From NCBI GenBank assembly GCA_017550685.1, contig JAFZOJ010000116.1, positions 1 to 54,970 on the forward strand: a stretch of DNA of 54,970 nucleotides. Direction: 5' to 3'. Position 1 is the stretch's first letter; every line of letters begins with the position of its first letter. The DNA is from Treponema sp. GTDB taxonomy: Bacteria > Spirochaetota > Spirochaetia > Treponematales > Treponemataceae. A model generated the notes under the pieces. It made no database searches. It worked only from the letters and a program-made list of their open reading frames with translations, and was not told where the DNA came from. The translations under genes and the position numbers were made by a program. Of the stretch, positions 27,968 to 36,381 are shown one piece after another.

Positions 27968-29449
27968 ATGAAAAACGGATTTGACAACGAAAAGTATTTA
28001 AAGATTCAATCAGAACACATCAAAGAAAGGATTGCCAAGTTTGGCGATAAACTCTATCTGGAATTTGGCGGCAAGTTGTTTGACGACTATCATGCTGCCC
28101 GCGTTCTTCCAGGCTTTCAACCAGACAGTAAATTAAAAATGCTCATGCAGCTGGCCGACGTTGCAGAAATTGTAATTGTTATAAGTGCTGTGGACATTGA
28201 AAAAAACAAGGTTCGAAGCGATCTTGGAATTACCTACGACAAGGACGTTCTTCGTCTGCGTGATGAATTCCAGAACCGCGGACTTATGGTTGGCAGTGTT
28301 GTAATTACCCACTACACAGGTCAGGAAGCCGCCAAGATGTTCCGTGCCCGCCTTAAAAAGATGGGAATCAAATCCTACTATCATTATACAATTCCGGGAT
28401 ATCCTTCTAACGTAGCCCTCATAGACAGTGACGAAGGCTATGGAAAAAATGATTATATAGAAACTACACGCCCGCTTGTTGTAATTACAGCACCGGGACC
28501 TGGTTCAGGAAAAATGGCAACCTGTTTGAGCCAGCTGTACCACGAAAATAAACGCGGTGTAAAGGCCGGTTATGCCAAGTTCGAAACCTTCCCAATCTGG
28601 AACCTGCCGCTCAAGCATCCGGTAAATCTTGCGTACGAGGCTGCTACTGCCGACTTGAACGACGTAAACATGATTGACCCGTGGCATCTGGAAGCTTACG
28701 GCAAAACTACAGTAAACTACAACCGCGATATAGAAATCTTCCCGGTACTGGATGCAATTTTCAAAGGCATCTACGGCGAAAACCCATACAAGTCTCCTAC
28801 AGACATGGGTGTAAACATGGCAGGCTACTGTATTTATGATGACGATGCCTGCTGCGAAGCAAGCCGCCAGGAAATTATCCGCCGCTACTATGTAACACTC
28901 AACCGTTTTGTAGACGGCAACGCCACCGAAGAAGAAATTAAAAAGATTGAACTGCTCATGCAGCAGGAAAAAATTTCTACCGACGAACGCCGCGTAACTG
29001 TTGCTGCAAAAGAGCGTGCTACCAAATCTAAATCTATCTGTGCCGCCATTGAGCTTGCAGATGGTACAATCATTACTTCTGAAACTACAGAGCTGCTTGG
29101 TACAAGTGCCGCCCTTATTTTGAATGCAACAAAGCATCTGGCAGGTTTGGACCACAAGCTCAAGCTTATTCCAAAAGAAATGATTGAGCCTATCCAGGAA
29201 ATGAAGGTAACTTACCTTAGCGGTAATAACCCTCGTCTTCATACAGACGAAGTTCTTGTTGCCCTTGCCATGCTTTCTAAGGATGACGAAAACTGCCGTA
29301 AAGCAATTGCTCAGCTGCCTAATCTACGCGGCTGCCAGGTTCATACCAGCGTTATGCTCAGCGAAGTTGACCGCAAGATCTTTAAGAAGCTTGGCGTAGA
29401 TTTGACCTGCGAGCCGGTAAGCAAGAAGCAGAAGCCGCTGATTGGCTAG
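27968..29449 (+). CDS. UPF0371 (DUF1846) family protein
   Basis: 493 residues, matching the length and pattern of the DUF1846 family: MKNGFDNEKYLKIQSEHIKE at the start, a P-loop-like APGPGSGKMATCLSQLYHE, KFETFPIWNLPLKHPVN, and the ATADLNDVNMIDPWHLEAYG block. Members are conserved in many anaerobes, but their biochemical role is not established as far as I know. The arrangement suggests a nucleotide-binding, kinase-like fold. No ribosome site; the -10 lies 11 bases before the ATG. Cytosolic, no membrane segment. Confidence 0.88.
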   Translation: MKNGFDNEKYLKIQSEHIKERIAKFGDKLYLEFGGKLFDDYHAARVLPGFQPDSKLKMLMQLADVAEIVIVISAVDIEKNKVRSDLGITYDKDVLRLRDEFQNRGLMVGSVVITHYTGQEAAKMFRARLKKMGIKSYYHYTIPGYPSNVALIDSDEGYGKNDYIETTRPLVVITAPGPGSGKMATCLSQLYHENKRGVKAGYAKFETFPIWNLPLKHPVNLAYEAATADLNDVNMIDPWHLEAYGKTTVNYNRDIEIFPVLDAIFKGIYGENPYKSPTDMGVNMAGYCIYDDDACCEASRQEIIRRYYVTLNRFVDGNATEEEIKKIELLMQQEKISTDERRVTVAAKERATKSKSICAAIELADGTIITSETTELLGTSAALILNATKHLAGLDHKLKLIPKEMIEPIQEMKVTYLSGNNPRLHTDEVLVALAMLSKDDENCRKAIAQLPNLRGCQVHTSVMLSEVDRKIFKKLGVDLTCEPVSKKQKPLIG

Positions 29450-29461
29450 CAATCCAGGCAT

Positions 29462-29490
29462 TTGACATATTCGCGTGTTTTTGTCATAAT
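29462..29490 (+). promoter_or_regulatory. Promoter of the ECF-S gene, leaderless arrangement
   Basis: TTGACA (29462-29467), exactly 17 bp, CATAAT (29485-29490), then ATG after 8 bases without Shine-Dalgarno. Confidence 0.65.
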
Positions 29491-29498
29491 CGCCACGT

Positions 29499-30107
29499 AT
29501 GGAAAAGAAAGTATCATTAACACGTAAACTCGTTTTAACAGGGGCATTGAGCGCCCTTATAATTGTGCTTGGAATTACCAAGCTTGGCCTTATTCCGCTT
29601 GGACCGGCTGCAAGCATTACAATTCTGCACGTGCCTATTATTCTGGCTGCATGCCTGTGCGGACTTCCTTCTGCACTTTTTACAGGCGCCGTTTTTGGAA
29701 TTATGTCCCTTGTTCAGGCCGCAATGAGCCCAAGTGGTGTCCTTGATCCTCTTTTTGTAAACCCGCTTTGTTCAGTTTTGCCACGTATGCTTACAGGTTT
29801 GATTGCCTGGGTATTGTGGTTTGTATTCAATAAAATTCCTAAGATGCCAAAGGCTGTAAGTGCCGGTATCACAGCATTCATTTCTACAGTTTGCCACACT
29901 CTGCTTGTAATAGGATGTCTTTATCTTTTTGCAGGCACTGCTGTACGCGAAGGCATGGGTGGACTTGGTTATTTTGCTGTAATTGCCGTACTTGCTCCAC
30001 AGGCCGCACTCGAAGCCGTAGCCGCAACAATCATCTGCGCCGCAGTTTATGTTGGGCTTTTTGTATCCGGTAAGCGCAAATCTAAGCTTTCGCAGGAAGT
30101 TGAGTAG
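29499..30107 (+). CDS. ECF transporter S component (vitamin uptake)
   Basis: 202 residues with six membrane segments. The N-terminal block (KLVLTGALSALIIVLGITKLGLIPLGPA followed by ITILHVPII) is typical of ECF S components. These bind a vitamin or related molecule and work with the shared EcfT/EcfA module, which is not in this window. Substrate undetermined; the sequence recalls the pantothenate/folate-type group. A strong TTGACA-17-CATAAT promoter ends 8 bases before the ATG, and there is no ribosome site. Confidence 0.82.
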   Translation: MEKKVSLTRKLVLTGALSALIIVLGITKLGLIPLGPAASITILHVPIILAACLCGLPSALFTGAVFGIMSLVQAAMSPSGVLDPLFVNPLCSVLPRMLTGLIAWVLWFVFNKIPKMPKAVSAGITAFISTVCHTLLVIGCLYLFAGTAVREGMGGLGYFAVIAVLAPQAALEAVAATIICAAVYVGLFVSGKRKSKLSQEVE

Positions 30108-30118
30108 GTATTAGTGCA

Positions 30119-30142
30119 GGCCCTTCGACAGGCTCAGGGACC
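30119..30142. repeat. Palindromic repeat family A, intergenic copy
   Basis: 24 bp, starting GGCCCTTCGACAGG and ending TCAGGGACC, between the ECF-S gene and trkA. This is the most symmetrical copy in the window. Confidence 0.85.
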
Positions 30143-30169
30143 CCTCGCTCTTCCAAAAACCTCATTTTG

Positions 30170-30178
30170 TGCTATAAT
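30170..30178 (+). promoter_or_regulatory. trkA extended -10, leaderless arrangement
   Basis: TGcTATAAT, a perfect extended -10, then 6 bases and the ATG at 30185. The predicted start coincides with the A of ATG; no ribosome site exists. Confidence 0.65.
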
Positions 30179-30184
30179 ATTACT

Positions 30185-31627
30185 ATGAAAATAGTAATTG
30201 TAGGAGCTGGATTTACAGGCGTTCAGCTGGCAAAGCTCCTCATTAATGAAAAAAATGAAGTTGCTCTCATAGACAATAACGAAGAAACTATCAGGCATGC
30301 ACAAAACCTTCTGGATTGTACTGTTGTGTGTGCCGACGGAAATAATCTTGAAACGCTTGAAGATGTTGGTATTGCAAAAGCCAACGCCCTTGTCTGCGTA
30401 ACCTCTTCTGACGAAGTTAATATGATTACCTGTTCGCTCGTGGACGCAGTGTACCCAGATGTACTCAAAATTGCCCGCGTGCGTAACTATGCCTACTATG
30501 TAAATACAACCAAGGCCGAAAAAAAGCATTCCGGTGAATTTGGCGGAAAGCACAGACCACTTTATGGTATTAATTACATGATTCACCCGGACGTAGAGGC
30601 AGCTGATGCAATTGTTCAGGCTGTAGAAAACGGTGCGGTAGGAAACGTAATTACTTTTGATAACAGCGACCTTGAAATTGCCCGCATTATGGTAAACAAG
30701 GACAGTGTTTTTGACGGCATTACCCTTAAGGAAATACGCGGCAAAACCGATGTAAAATTCCTTGTAAGCTATGTTGAACAGGATGGTGTAACTTCGCTGC
30801 CTACAGGAGGCACGGTGATCCAGGCCGGCAACACGCTTGGTGTACTTGTGGACAAAAACGAAATTAATGCGCTGCTTGAGCTTTGCGGTTCGGTGCAAAA
30901 GGAGCTTAGGCGTGTTGTACTTATTGGTGCAGGCCGCATCGGCACAATTATTGCAGACAAGCTTATACAGAAAAAGACATCGGCCTTTGCCAGATTGTTT
31001 GGCGGGGCCAAGGCAAAGCATACACAGGATTTTGTTATCATAGACAGTGATGATGAGCTTGCAAAGGCTGCGGCAGAAAGGTTTCCGGATGCACGGGTTT
31101 TGTGTGCCGATGCTTCTGACGAAAACATGCTGCGCGAAGAAGGCTTAACAAGCTTTGACCTTGCCATTTGTGCTACCCACAACCACGAGCTTAATATGAT
31201 TCTGGCTGCATACCTTGAATCACTTGGGGTAGGCCAGTCGGTTGGTCTTGTACGCAGCCACGATTTTGTAGAAATCAGCGAAAAACACCTTGGTGTAGAC
31301 GTAGCCATTCCATTGCGCGACAGCGTTGTAGATTCCATTATGAGTCATCTGCGCGGTAAGTCGGTAAAAGAAATTCATACAGTAACAACCGGCGAGCTTG
31401 AAATTGTTGAATGCGAGGTTGGTTCAGATTCCAAGGTAACCGGAAAATCTCTGCGCGAGATTTCGGATCCGGGTTCGTTCCTTGTTCTTCTTGATAAGAA
31501 ATTTGGTACCCAGCAGTATGCAATTCCGGGCGGAGACACTCAGATTGTTGCAGGCGACCATGTAGTTCTTATTACAAAATCCGAAAACAGCAAAAAGATT
31601 TTGTCTTATTTTGCAGGCAAACAGTAG
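30185..31627 (+). CDS. trkA: Trk potassium uptake regulatory subunit TrkA
   Basis: 480 residues, the full tandem form: RCK_N (GAGFTGVQLA, 7-16), RCK_C, a second RCK_N (LIGAGRIGTIIAD, about 245) and a second RCK_C ending near ITKSENSKK. Each half should bind NAD(H) and gate the TrkH pore from the cytoplasm. The start is ATG 30185; the codons before it belong to the promoter. trkH begins 18 bp after the stop, so the two subunits are co-expressed. Confidence 0.95.
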   Translation: MKIVIVGAGFTGVQLAKLLINEKNEVALIDNNEETIRHAQNLLDCTVVCADGNNLETLEDVGIAKANALVCVTSSDEVNMITCSLVDAVYPDVLKIARVRNYAYYVNTTKAEKKHSGEFGGKHRPLYGINYMIHPDVEAADAIVQAVENGAVGNVITFDNSDLEIARIMVNKDSVFDGITLKEIRGKTDVKFLVSYVEQDGVTSLPTGGTVIQAGNTLGVLVDKNEINALLELCGSVQKELRRVVLIGAGRIGTIIADKLIQKKTSAFARLFGGAKAKHTQDFVIIDSDDELAKAAAERFPDARVLCADASDENMLREEGLTSFDLAICATHNHELNMILAAYLESLGVGQSVGLVRSHDFVEISEKHLGVDVAIPLRDSVVDSIMSHLRGKSVKEIHTVTTGELEIVECEVGSDSKVTGKSLREISDPGSFLVLLDKKFGTQQYAIPGGDTQIVAGDHVVLITKSENSKKILSYFAGKQ

Positions 31628-31645
31628 TCGGGAAGGGCAGGCGCA

Positions 31646-33091
31646 ATGTTCTTTGTAAATTTTCTTAAAATAAGTTCTATTCTTCTTGCAATTGTAGGTG
31701 CAAGCTTTGGCATTCCGCTGCTTGTAGCTTTGGGCTGCGGAGAACCGGAAATGGTGCTTCCTTTTGTCATTCCTATGCTTGTAAGCTTTGTTGTCTGTGC
31801 AATTGTTACCATAAGCACCCGCAAAATCAAGTTTACCATGTCCATAAAGCAGACTTTTGTGATTGTAGCCATGTCCTGGGTTGTCATGTCCTTTATGGGT
31901 AGCGTTCCGTTATATTTCAGCGGTTATTTTAATTCTTATGTTGATGCACTTTTTGAAAGCGTAAGCGGATTTACTACAACCGGTGCAACAATTCTGTCCG
32001 AGGTAGAAAATCTGCCGCGTTCAGTGAATATGCTGCGCTGTCTTACACACTGGATAGGTGGTATGGGAATTGTAACCCTTACCGTTGCACTTTTGCCTCT
32101 GCTTGGTGTGGGCGGCTTTCAGCTTATCAAGGCAGAAACTACAGGCCCTGAAAAAGGCAAGGTTACTGCCCGCATTACCACTACAGCCAAGGTTTTGTGG
32201 CTCATTTATTTTGGTTTTACCGTTGCAGAAACAATTGCCCTTTTGCTTGCCGGCATGGACTTTGTTGATGCACTTTCGCATGCCTTTGCCACACTTGGAA
32301 CCGGCGGTTTTTCAACACGCAATTCTTCTATAGGAACCTATAATTCTGTAGCAGTAGAAATAATTATTACCGTATTTATGTTCCTTTCGGGTATAAATTT
32401 CAGCCTGTTCTTTTATCTTGGAACCGGAAAAGTAAAGGAATTTTTTGGCAACGTAGAATTCAAAGCCTACATAGGCATTCTTCTTACAGCCATTGTGGGC
32501 ATTACAATAAGCGTAATTCCTTATTACGGCGGTTTTGGAACAAGTTTACGTTATTCTTCGTTCCAGGCTGTTTCCATTATGACAACTACGGGTTTTGGAA
32601 CCGCAGACTATTTGCAGTGGCCGGTTATTGCCCAGTTCTTCTTGTTCATGCTGTTCTTTGTAGGCGGCTGTTCCGGTTCTACATCGGGTGGTATTAAGGT
32701 TGTGCGCTGGGTAGTTCTGGCCAAACAGCTTAATAACGAAACCAAACGCATGCTTCACCCGCACGGAGTATTTACAATCCGTCTGAACGGCAAGGTAAGC
32801 AACAAGGAAATTGTCCTTAGCGTTACTTCGTTTATGTTTTTGTATTTTGCAGTTGCAGCCACCACAGTTTTTGTAAGCTGTCTTGGCGGTGTAGATATTT
32901 TGAGCTCTGTAACCGGTGCCATGAGTATGGTAGGTAATGTTGGTCCGGCCTTTGGCCTTCTTGGTCCAACAGCAAATTACGGGGCTCTTCCGGCGTTTGT
33001 TAAGCTATGGTATTGTTTTGCCATGCTCGCAGGCCGTCTGGAGCTTTACACCATGATAATTTTCTTCCTTCCAAGTTACTGGAGGAAGTAA
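31646..33091 (+). CDS. trkH: Trk potassium transporter pore subunit TrkH
   Basis: 481 residues with four M1-P-M2 repeats. The selectivity-loop glycines can be seen in SGFTTTGATIL, ATLGTGGFSTRNSS, IMTTTGFGTADY and SMVGNVGPAFGLL, and the final EL-TM-FLPSYWRK end is typical. K+ uptake across the inner membrane under TrkA control. Weak GGAAGGG ribosome site upstream. Two inverted family B repeats follow the stop and may act as a terminator or mRNA stabiliser. Confidence 0.95.
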   Translation: MFFVNFLKISSILLAIVGASFGIPLLVALGCGEPEMVLPFVIPMLVSFVVCAIVTISTRKIKFTMSIKQTFVIVAMSWVVMSFMGSVPLYFSGYFNSYVDALFESVSGFTTTGATILSEVENLPRSVNMLRCLTHWIGGMGIVTLTVALLPLLGVGGFQLIKAETTGPEKGKVTARITTTAKVLWLIYFGFTVAETIALLLAGMDFVDALSHAFATLGTGGFSTRNSSIGTYNSVAVEIIITVFMFLSGINFSLFFYLGTGKVKEFFGNVEFKAYIGILLTAIVGITISVIPYYGGFGTSLRYSSFQAVSIMTTTGFGTADYLQWPVIAQFFLFMLFFVGGCSGSTSGGIKVVRWVVLAKQLNNETKRMLHPHGVFTIRLNGKVSNKEIVLSVTSFMFLYFAVAATTVFVSCLGGVDILSSVTGAMSMVGNVGPAFGLLGPTANYGALPAFVKLWYCFAMLAGRLELYTMIIFFLPSYWRK

Positions 33092-33092
33092 A

Positions 33093-33151
33093 GATTGTCG
33101 GGTCAAGCCCGACAATGACACATTGTCATTCCCGGGCTTGACCCGGGAATC
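33093..33151. repeat. Pair of family B palindromes in opposite orientation
   Basis: 33093-33119 starts GATTGTCGGGTCAAGCCC and ends CAATGAC; 33125-33151 starts GTCATTCCCGGGCTTGACC. The copies face each other 5 bp apart between trkH and the esterase gene. Each forms its own hairpin, and the pair can also form a longer imperfect one. Confidence 0.9.
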
Positions 33152-33173
33152 TTATATAACAAGGAGTACTTTT

Positions 33174-33956
33174 ATGGCAGATTTAACTATTCGATTTTAT
33201 TCACCAACCCTGCGACGCGACGTTTCTTTCCTTATGGTTATTCCAAATGATATACGGATGGACTATCCGCGCGAAGATCTAAAACGCAAGGACCGTCCTA
33301 TGAAGACACTGTTTTTGCTGCACGGGTATACAGGAGCCGCTTTTAACTGGGTTCCGGGAAACCTTGCAGAGCAGTATAACTTTGCAGTAGTAATTCCAAG
33401 CGGAGAAAACGGCTTCTGGCTGGACGGACCTGCTACAGGCAGACAGTTTGCCACTTTTGTAGGCGTTGAACTTGTTGAATATGTACGCAAAACCTTCCAT
33501 CTTGCAATGACAGCCGACGACACCTACCTTATGGGCTTTTCTATGGGTGGTTTTGGAGCCTTGCACACCGCTTTTGCTTATCCGGACACCTTTGGCAAGA
33601 CCGCAGCCCTTTCTTCGGCCCTTATTCATAACGAAGTTGCCAAAATGACACCGGGACAGGGTAATGATGTAGCCAACTATGATTATTACTATATGTGCTT
33701 TGGCGACCCTGCCAAGCTTGCCCAAAGCGAAAATAACCCGGAATATCTGGTAAAAAAATTGCTGGCAGAGGGTAAAAAGCTCCCTGAGATTTATATGGCC
33801 TGCGGAACCGAAGACTTTTTGCTCCAGCGCAACCGCGAATTCCACACATTCCTGGAAGAAAACAAGGTTCCTCACACATACCTTGAAAGCTCCGGCATTC
33901 ACGACATGAAATTCTGGCAGGAATACGCCGAAAAATTCATCCCTATGATGTTCTAG
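33174..33956 (+). CDS. Alpha/beta-hydrolase esterase (esterase D / acetyl-xylan-esterase-like)
   Basis: 260 residues. Oxyanion region FLLHGYTGAAFNW, nucleophile elbow GFSMGGFG, acid CGTEDFLLQ and SGIHDMKFW histidine complete the triad of the PF00756 esterase family (S-formylglutathione hydrolase, feruloyl or acetyl-xylan esterase). No signal peptide, so it acts in the cytoplasm, probably on deacylation of sugars (inference). Start at ATG 33174 with AAGGAG 8 bases upstream. Reading further upstream would run into the family B palindrome and give a false N-terminus. Confidence 0.88.
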   Translation: MADLTIRFYSPTLRRDVSFLMVIPNDIRMDYPREDLKRKDRPMKTLFLLHGYTGAAFNWVPGNLAEQYNFAVVIPSGENGFWLDGPATGRQFATFVGVELVEYVRKTFHLAMTADDTYLMGFSMGGFGALHTAFAYPDTFGKTAALSSALIHNEVAKMTPGQGNDVANYDYYYMCFGDPAKLAQSENNPEYLVKKLLAEGKKLPEIYMACGTEDFLLQRNREFHTFLEENKVPHTYLESSGIHDMKFWQEYAEKFIPMMF

Positions 33957-33986
33957 GAAAGCGCCGGGGCCCCTGAACTCAAACGG

Positions 33987-34010
33987 GGTCCCTGAGGCTC
34001 TCGAAGGGCC
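33987..34010. repeat. Palindromic repeat family A, copy after the esterase gene
   Basis: Same 24 bp as the lacZ copy (GGTCCCTGAGGCTCTCG...). A partial second copy, GGGGCCCCTGAACTC, precedes it at 33966-33980. Confidence 0.85.
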
Positions 34011-34041
34011 CCATACCAATGACATTTTCGTTAAAAAACAA

Positions 34042-34069
34042 AAGGTTGTCCCATTGGACAACCTTTTTT
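34042..34069. terminator. Bidirectional terminator between the esterase gene and flgM
   Basis: Perfect 10-bp stem AAGGTTGTCC/GGACAACCTT with CATT loop (34042-34065), T-rich on the plus side and A-rich on the other, so it can end both convergent transcripts. Confidence 0.85.
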
Positions 34070-34114
34070 ACAACCGATTGTTTTGCTGAAAATCAACAAA
34101 GAATCATCAGGAAA

Positions 34115-34402
34115 TTAGAGACCTACACTTGTCATAAATTTTTCAGCAGCAGACTGAATTACAGCATCGCTCAAATAGTTAGGGTCTTTAATCTTTGCCT
34201 TAACTTCTGCAATACGGTCAGCCCTTACATCAGGAGTTTCAGAAGCAACCTTGTCAAGGTAATAAGCTTCGGCCATCTGTACGGCTTCTTTTGAAACAGA
34301 GATAGAATCTGTTTCTTTGCTTACCTTAGCAGAGTTATCTGTCTTGCGGATGTTCTGAACATTGTTCAGTTGAGTAACATTGTTTACACCATTTATCATC
34401 AT
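34115..34402 (-). CDS. flgM: FlgM-like anti-sigma-28 factor
   Basis: 95 residues. The N-terminal half is polar and probably unfolded (NNVTQLNNVQNIRKTDNSAK). The C-terminal half has the FlgM sigma-binding helices with RADRIAEVKAKIKDPNYLSD and a terminal AAEKFM. It should hold the flagellar sigma-28 factor inactive until the hook is complete. Two adjacent ATG codons follow GTAGGA; either could be used. The gene is 21 bp after rsmI on the same strand, so flagellar gene control may be tied to that transcript. Confidence 0.85.
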   Translation of the reverse strand: MMINGVNNVTQLNNVQNIRKTDNSAKVSKETDSISVSKEAVQMAEAYYLDKVASETPDVRADRIAEVKAKIKDPNYLSDAVIQSAAEKFMTSVGL

Positions 34403-34423
34403 AACGTCCTACCCCTCTACCTT

Positions 34424-35131
34424 TTAATTATCGGCAGATTCTTCAGAAAGTTGAATATTTTTCGTGCCCGAAATGAAAATTGCGAACTCGCCCTTGATAC
34501 TGGGCCTGTTTGCATAATCATCTCTCAAAGTGCCAGCAGAACCGCTCGTAATCTCCTCATGGAGCTTAGTCAGTTCTCGTCCAACAACTATGCGCCTTGT
34601 ACTATCTATATCGGCAATGTCGGAAAGAAGTTTAGTAATTCTGTAAGGAGATTCGTAAATAATTATTGCATCTCCTGTCTGCATTAATTCCCGCAATCTT
34701 GATCTTCTTCTGCCCGGTTTGGGAGAAAGAAAACCTTCGAAAATCAATGTCTTTCCGCCGCTTCCTGCAACACTGATTAAGGTTGCAAAAGCCGATGCTC
34801 CCGGAATTGGAACAACCTGATGTCCCGCTTCCCGCACTATATCCACAAGAACGGCACCCGGATCGCTTATACCTGGGGTTCCGGCGTCGCTTGCATAGGC
34901 TACAGAGTGTCCCTGGTCCAAAAGTTCAACAATTTTGGGTCCCACAGACCGTTCATTCTGTGCCCTGCAGGAAATCAAAGGCTTTTTTATCTCCAGATGA
35001 TTTAACAACTGAAGCGTATGGCGTGTATCCTCTGCAGCAATATAGTCTGCGTTTTTAAACGTTTCTATAGCCCGCAGCGTGATGTCACCCAAATTGCCTA
35101 TAGGCGTTCCTACAATATATAGTACTGACAC
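34424..35131 (-). CDS. rsmI: 16S rRNA (cytidine-1402 2'-O) methyltransferase RsmI
   Basis: 235 residues with the whole RsmI pattern: YIVGTPIGNLGDITLRA, AAEDTRH, SDAGTPGISDPG, VPIPGASA, FEGFLSPKPGRRRSRL and YESPYRI. It uses SAM to methylate C1402 in the ribosomal P site. GTG start; TATAAT ends 6 bases upstream with TTGTTA 17 bp before it, and there is no ribosome site. flgM follows in the same direction. The promoter is back-to-back with that of the Fe-ADH-like gene. Confidence 0.96.
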   Translation of the reverse strand: MSVLYIVGTPIGNLGDITLRAIETFKNADYIAAEDTRHTLQLLNHLEIKKPLISCRAQNERSVGPKIVELLDQGHSVAYASDAGTPGISDPGAVLVDIVREAGHQVVPIPGASAFATLISVAGSGGKTLIFEGFLSPKPGRRRSRLRELMQTGDAIIIYESPYRITKLLSDIADIDSTRRIVVGRELTKLHEEITSGSAGTLRDDYANRPSIKGEFAIFISGTKNIQLSEESADN

Positions 35132-35137
35132 AATTCT

Positions 35138-35166
35138 ATTATAAACGGAAAATAGACTTATAACAA
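35138..35166 (-). promoter_or_regulatory. rsmI promoter, leaderless arrangement
   Basis: TTGTTA (35161-35166), 17 bp, TATAAT (35138-35143), 6 bases, then GTG. The -35 adjoins that of the divergent gene. Confidence 0.6.
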
Positions 35167-35186
35167 GTGATTTTTTTTGTGATATA

Positions 35187-35195
35187 TGTTATAAT
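35187..35195 (+). promoter_or_regulatory. Extended -10 of the Fe-ADH-like gene
   Basis: TGtTATAAT, 17 bases before the ATG at 35213, followed by a TGGAG ribosome site, so this gene has a short normal leader. Confidence 0.55.
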
Positions 35196-35212
35196 ATCTG
35201 TGGAGTTTAAAA

Positions 35213-36361
35213 ATGCAGGATTTTATTTTCAGGATTTCGCCAAATATTGTTTTGGGATCTTATACTGTAAGCAGACTTGGTATACAGGCTTTGGAATGGG
35301 GTTCACGTTACATGGTCATTATGGACCCTATCTTGAACGAAGTGAAAATGCAGGAAAAAATTGTTTCTGCGCTTGTTGACCGCAAGCTGGATCACTTTGT
35401 TTTTAATGAACTTACCGAAGGTACTTCTACAAAAACCATTCAGCGTGCTCTTGCACTTGCAAAAGAAAGTCATGTTCATGGAATTATTGCTTGTGGTGGT
35501 GCCAAAGCGCTTAATATTGGCCGTTGTGTTGCGGCTCTTTATAACGAAGTTCATGATTTTTATACCTTTGTAGACGGTGCACTTCCTACAACTTCTCCAA
35601 TTTCGTGCATCTGTGTGCCTACAACATTCAGAACTCCTTTTGTATTTACAAATCAAATTCCGGTAACCGATTCACGCAATCATCAGCTCAAACTGATGAA
35701 GGTTCAGAATAATCTTACTAAGCTGGTAGTAATTGATCCAAACCTTATGCTCACACTTACCGATAACCAGAAGTCTTCCATTTCCATGGAGCTTTTGAGC
35801 ATGGGTATTGAGGCCTACTTGAGCCAGAAAGCCAACTTCTTTAGCGATATGTTCGTAGAAAAGGGTCTTGAGCTGCTTTCTTATGCTTTGGACGGTTCTC
35901 CAAGCCTGGATATTACTACTCCGGAAGAGATTCTTCTGGCACAGGCCGGTTCCATGGTTTCGCTGGCTACTTCTTCCAGCTCTCTGGGACTTTGTTCTTT
36001 GCTGGGACTTACCATTAATTCACGCTACAAGATTGATAAATCGCTGGTTTCTTCCATTCTGCTGGCATATTCGGTAGAAGATGCGGCACAGTTCAAGGCT
36101 GCAAGACTGGAAAAACTGGCTCACATTATGCGCATTGCTCCGGAAGAAGTTACCGGAGAAGCTGCAATCAAGTCTTTTGTAGATTATATACGTCAGAAAA
36201 TTGCCAAATTCAATCTGCCGGCACGTCTTAAGGATCTGCAGCTTTCTATTGAACAGCTTTCGCTTGCGGTAGAAGATGTACGTCCTGTGGATATTATAAA
36301 CAATCTTCCACGCAGCATGACAACCGACGATGTTTTTGACTTTGTAAAGAACGCCTACTAA
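35213..36361 (+). CDS. Iron-containing alcohol dehydrogenase-fold protein lacking metal ligands
   Basis: 382 residues with the overall Fe-ADH/dehydroquinate-synthase-like pattern: IACGGAKALNIGRCVAA replaces the NAD-binding GGGSxxDxAK, PTTFRTPFVFTN replaces PTTxGTGSE, SMELLSMGIEAYLS replaces DALTHAIEAY, and SLGLCSLLGL replaces GxxHxxxH. The Asp and His residues that bind Fe or Zn are therefore missing, and cofactor binding is weakened. It is probably not an active dehydrogenase; a structural or regulatory role is possible. TGGAG lies 7 bases upstream. The SpoU gene follows by 20 bp. Confidence 0.75.
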   Translation: MQDFIFRISPNIVLGSYTVSRLGIQALEWGSRYMVIMDPILNEVKMQEKIVSALVDRKLDHFVFNELTEGTSTKTIQRALALAKESHVHGIIACGGAKALNIGRCVAALYNEVHDFYTFVDGALPTTSPISCICVPTTFRTPFVFTNQIPVTDSRNHQLKLMKVQNNLTKLVVIDPNLMLTLTDNQKSSISMELLSMGIEAYLSQKANFFSDMFVEKGLELLSYALDGSPSLDITTPEEILLAQAGSMVSLATSSSSLGLCSLLGLTINSRYKIDKSLVSSILLAYSVEDAAQFKAARLEKLAHIMRIAPEEVTGEAAIKSFVDYIRQKIAKFNLPARLKDLQLSIEQLSLAVEDVRPVDIINNLPRSMTTDDVFDFVKNAY

Positions 36362-36381
36362 GGGGCTGCTCCACAAAACTG

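Noticed and set aside
30134..31021. 295-codon minus-strand open frame opposite trkA
   Set aside because: Low-complexity shadow of a clearly recognised TrkA; no start signals.
33123..33173. Extended N-terminus of the esterase (MSFPGLTRES...)
   Set aside because: These codons come from a palindromic repeat; the real ATG at 33174 has its own AAGGAG and a family-like start.
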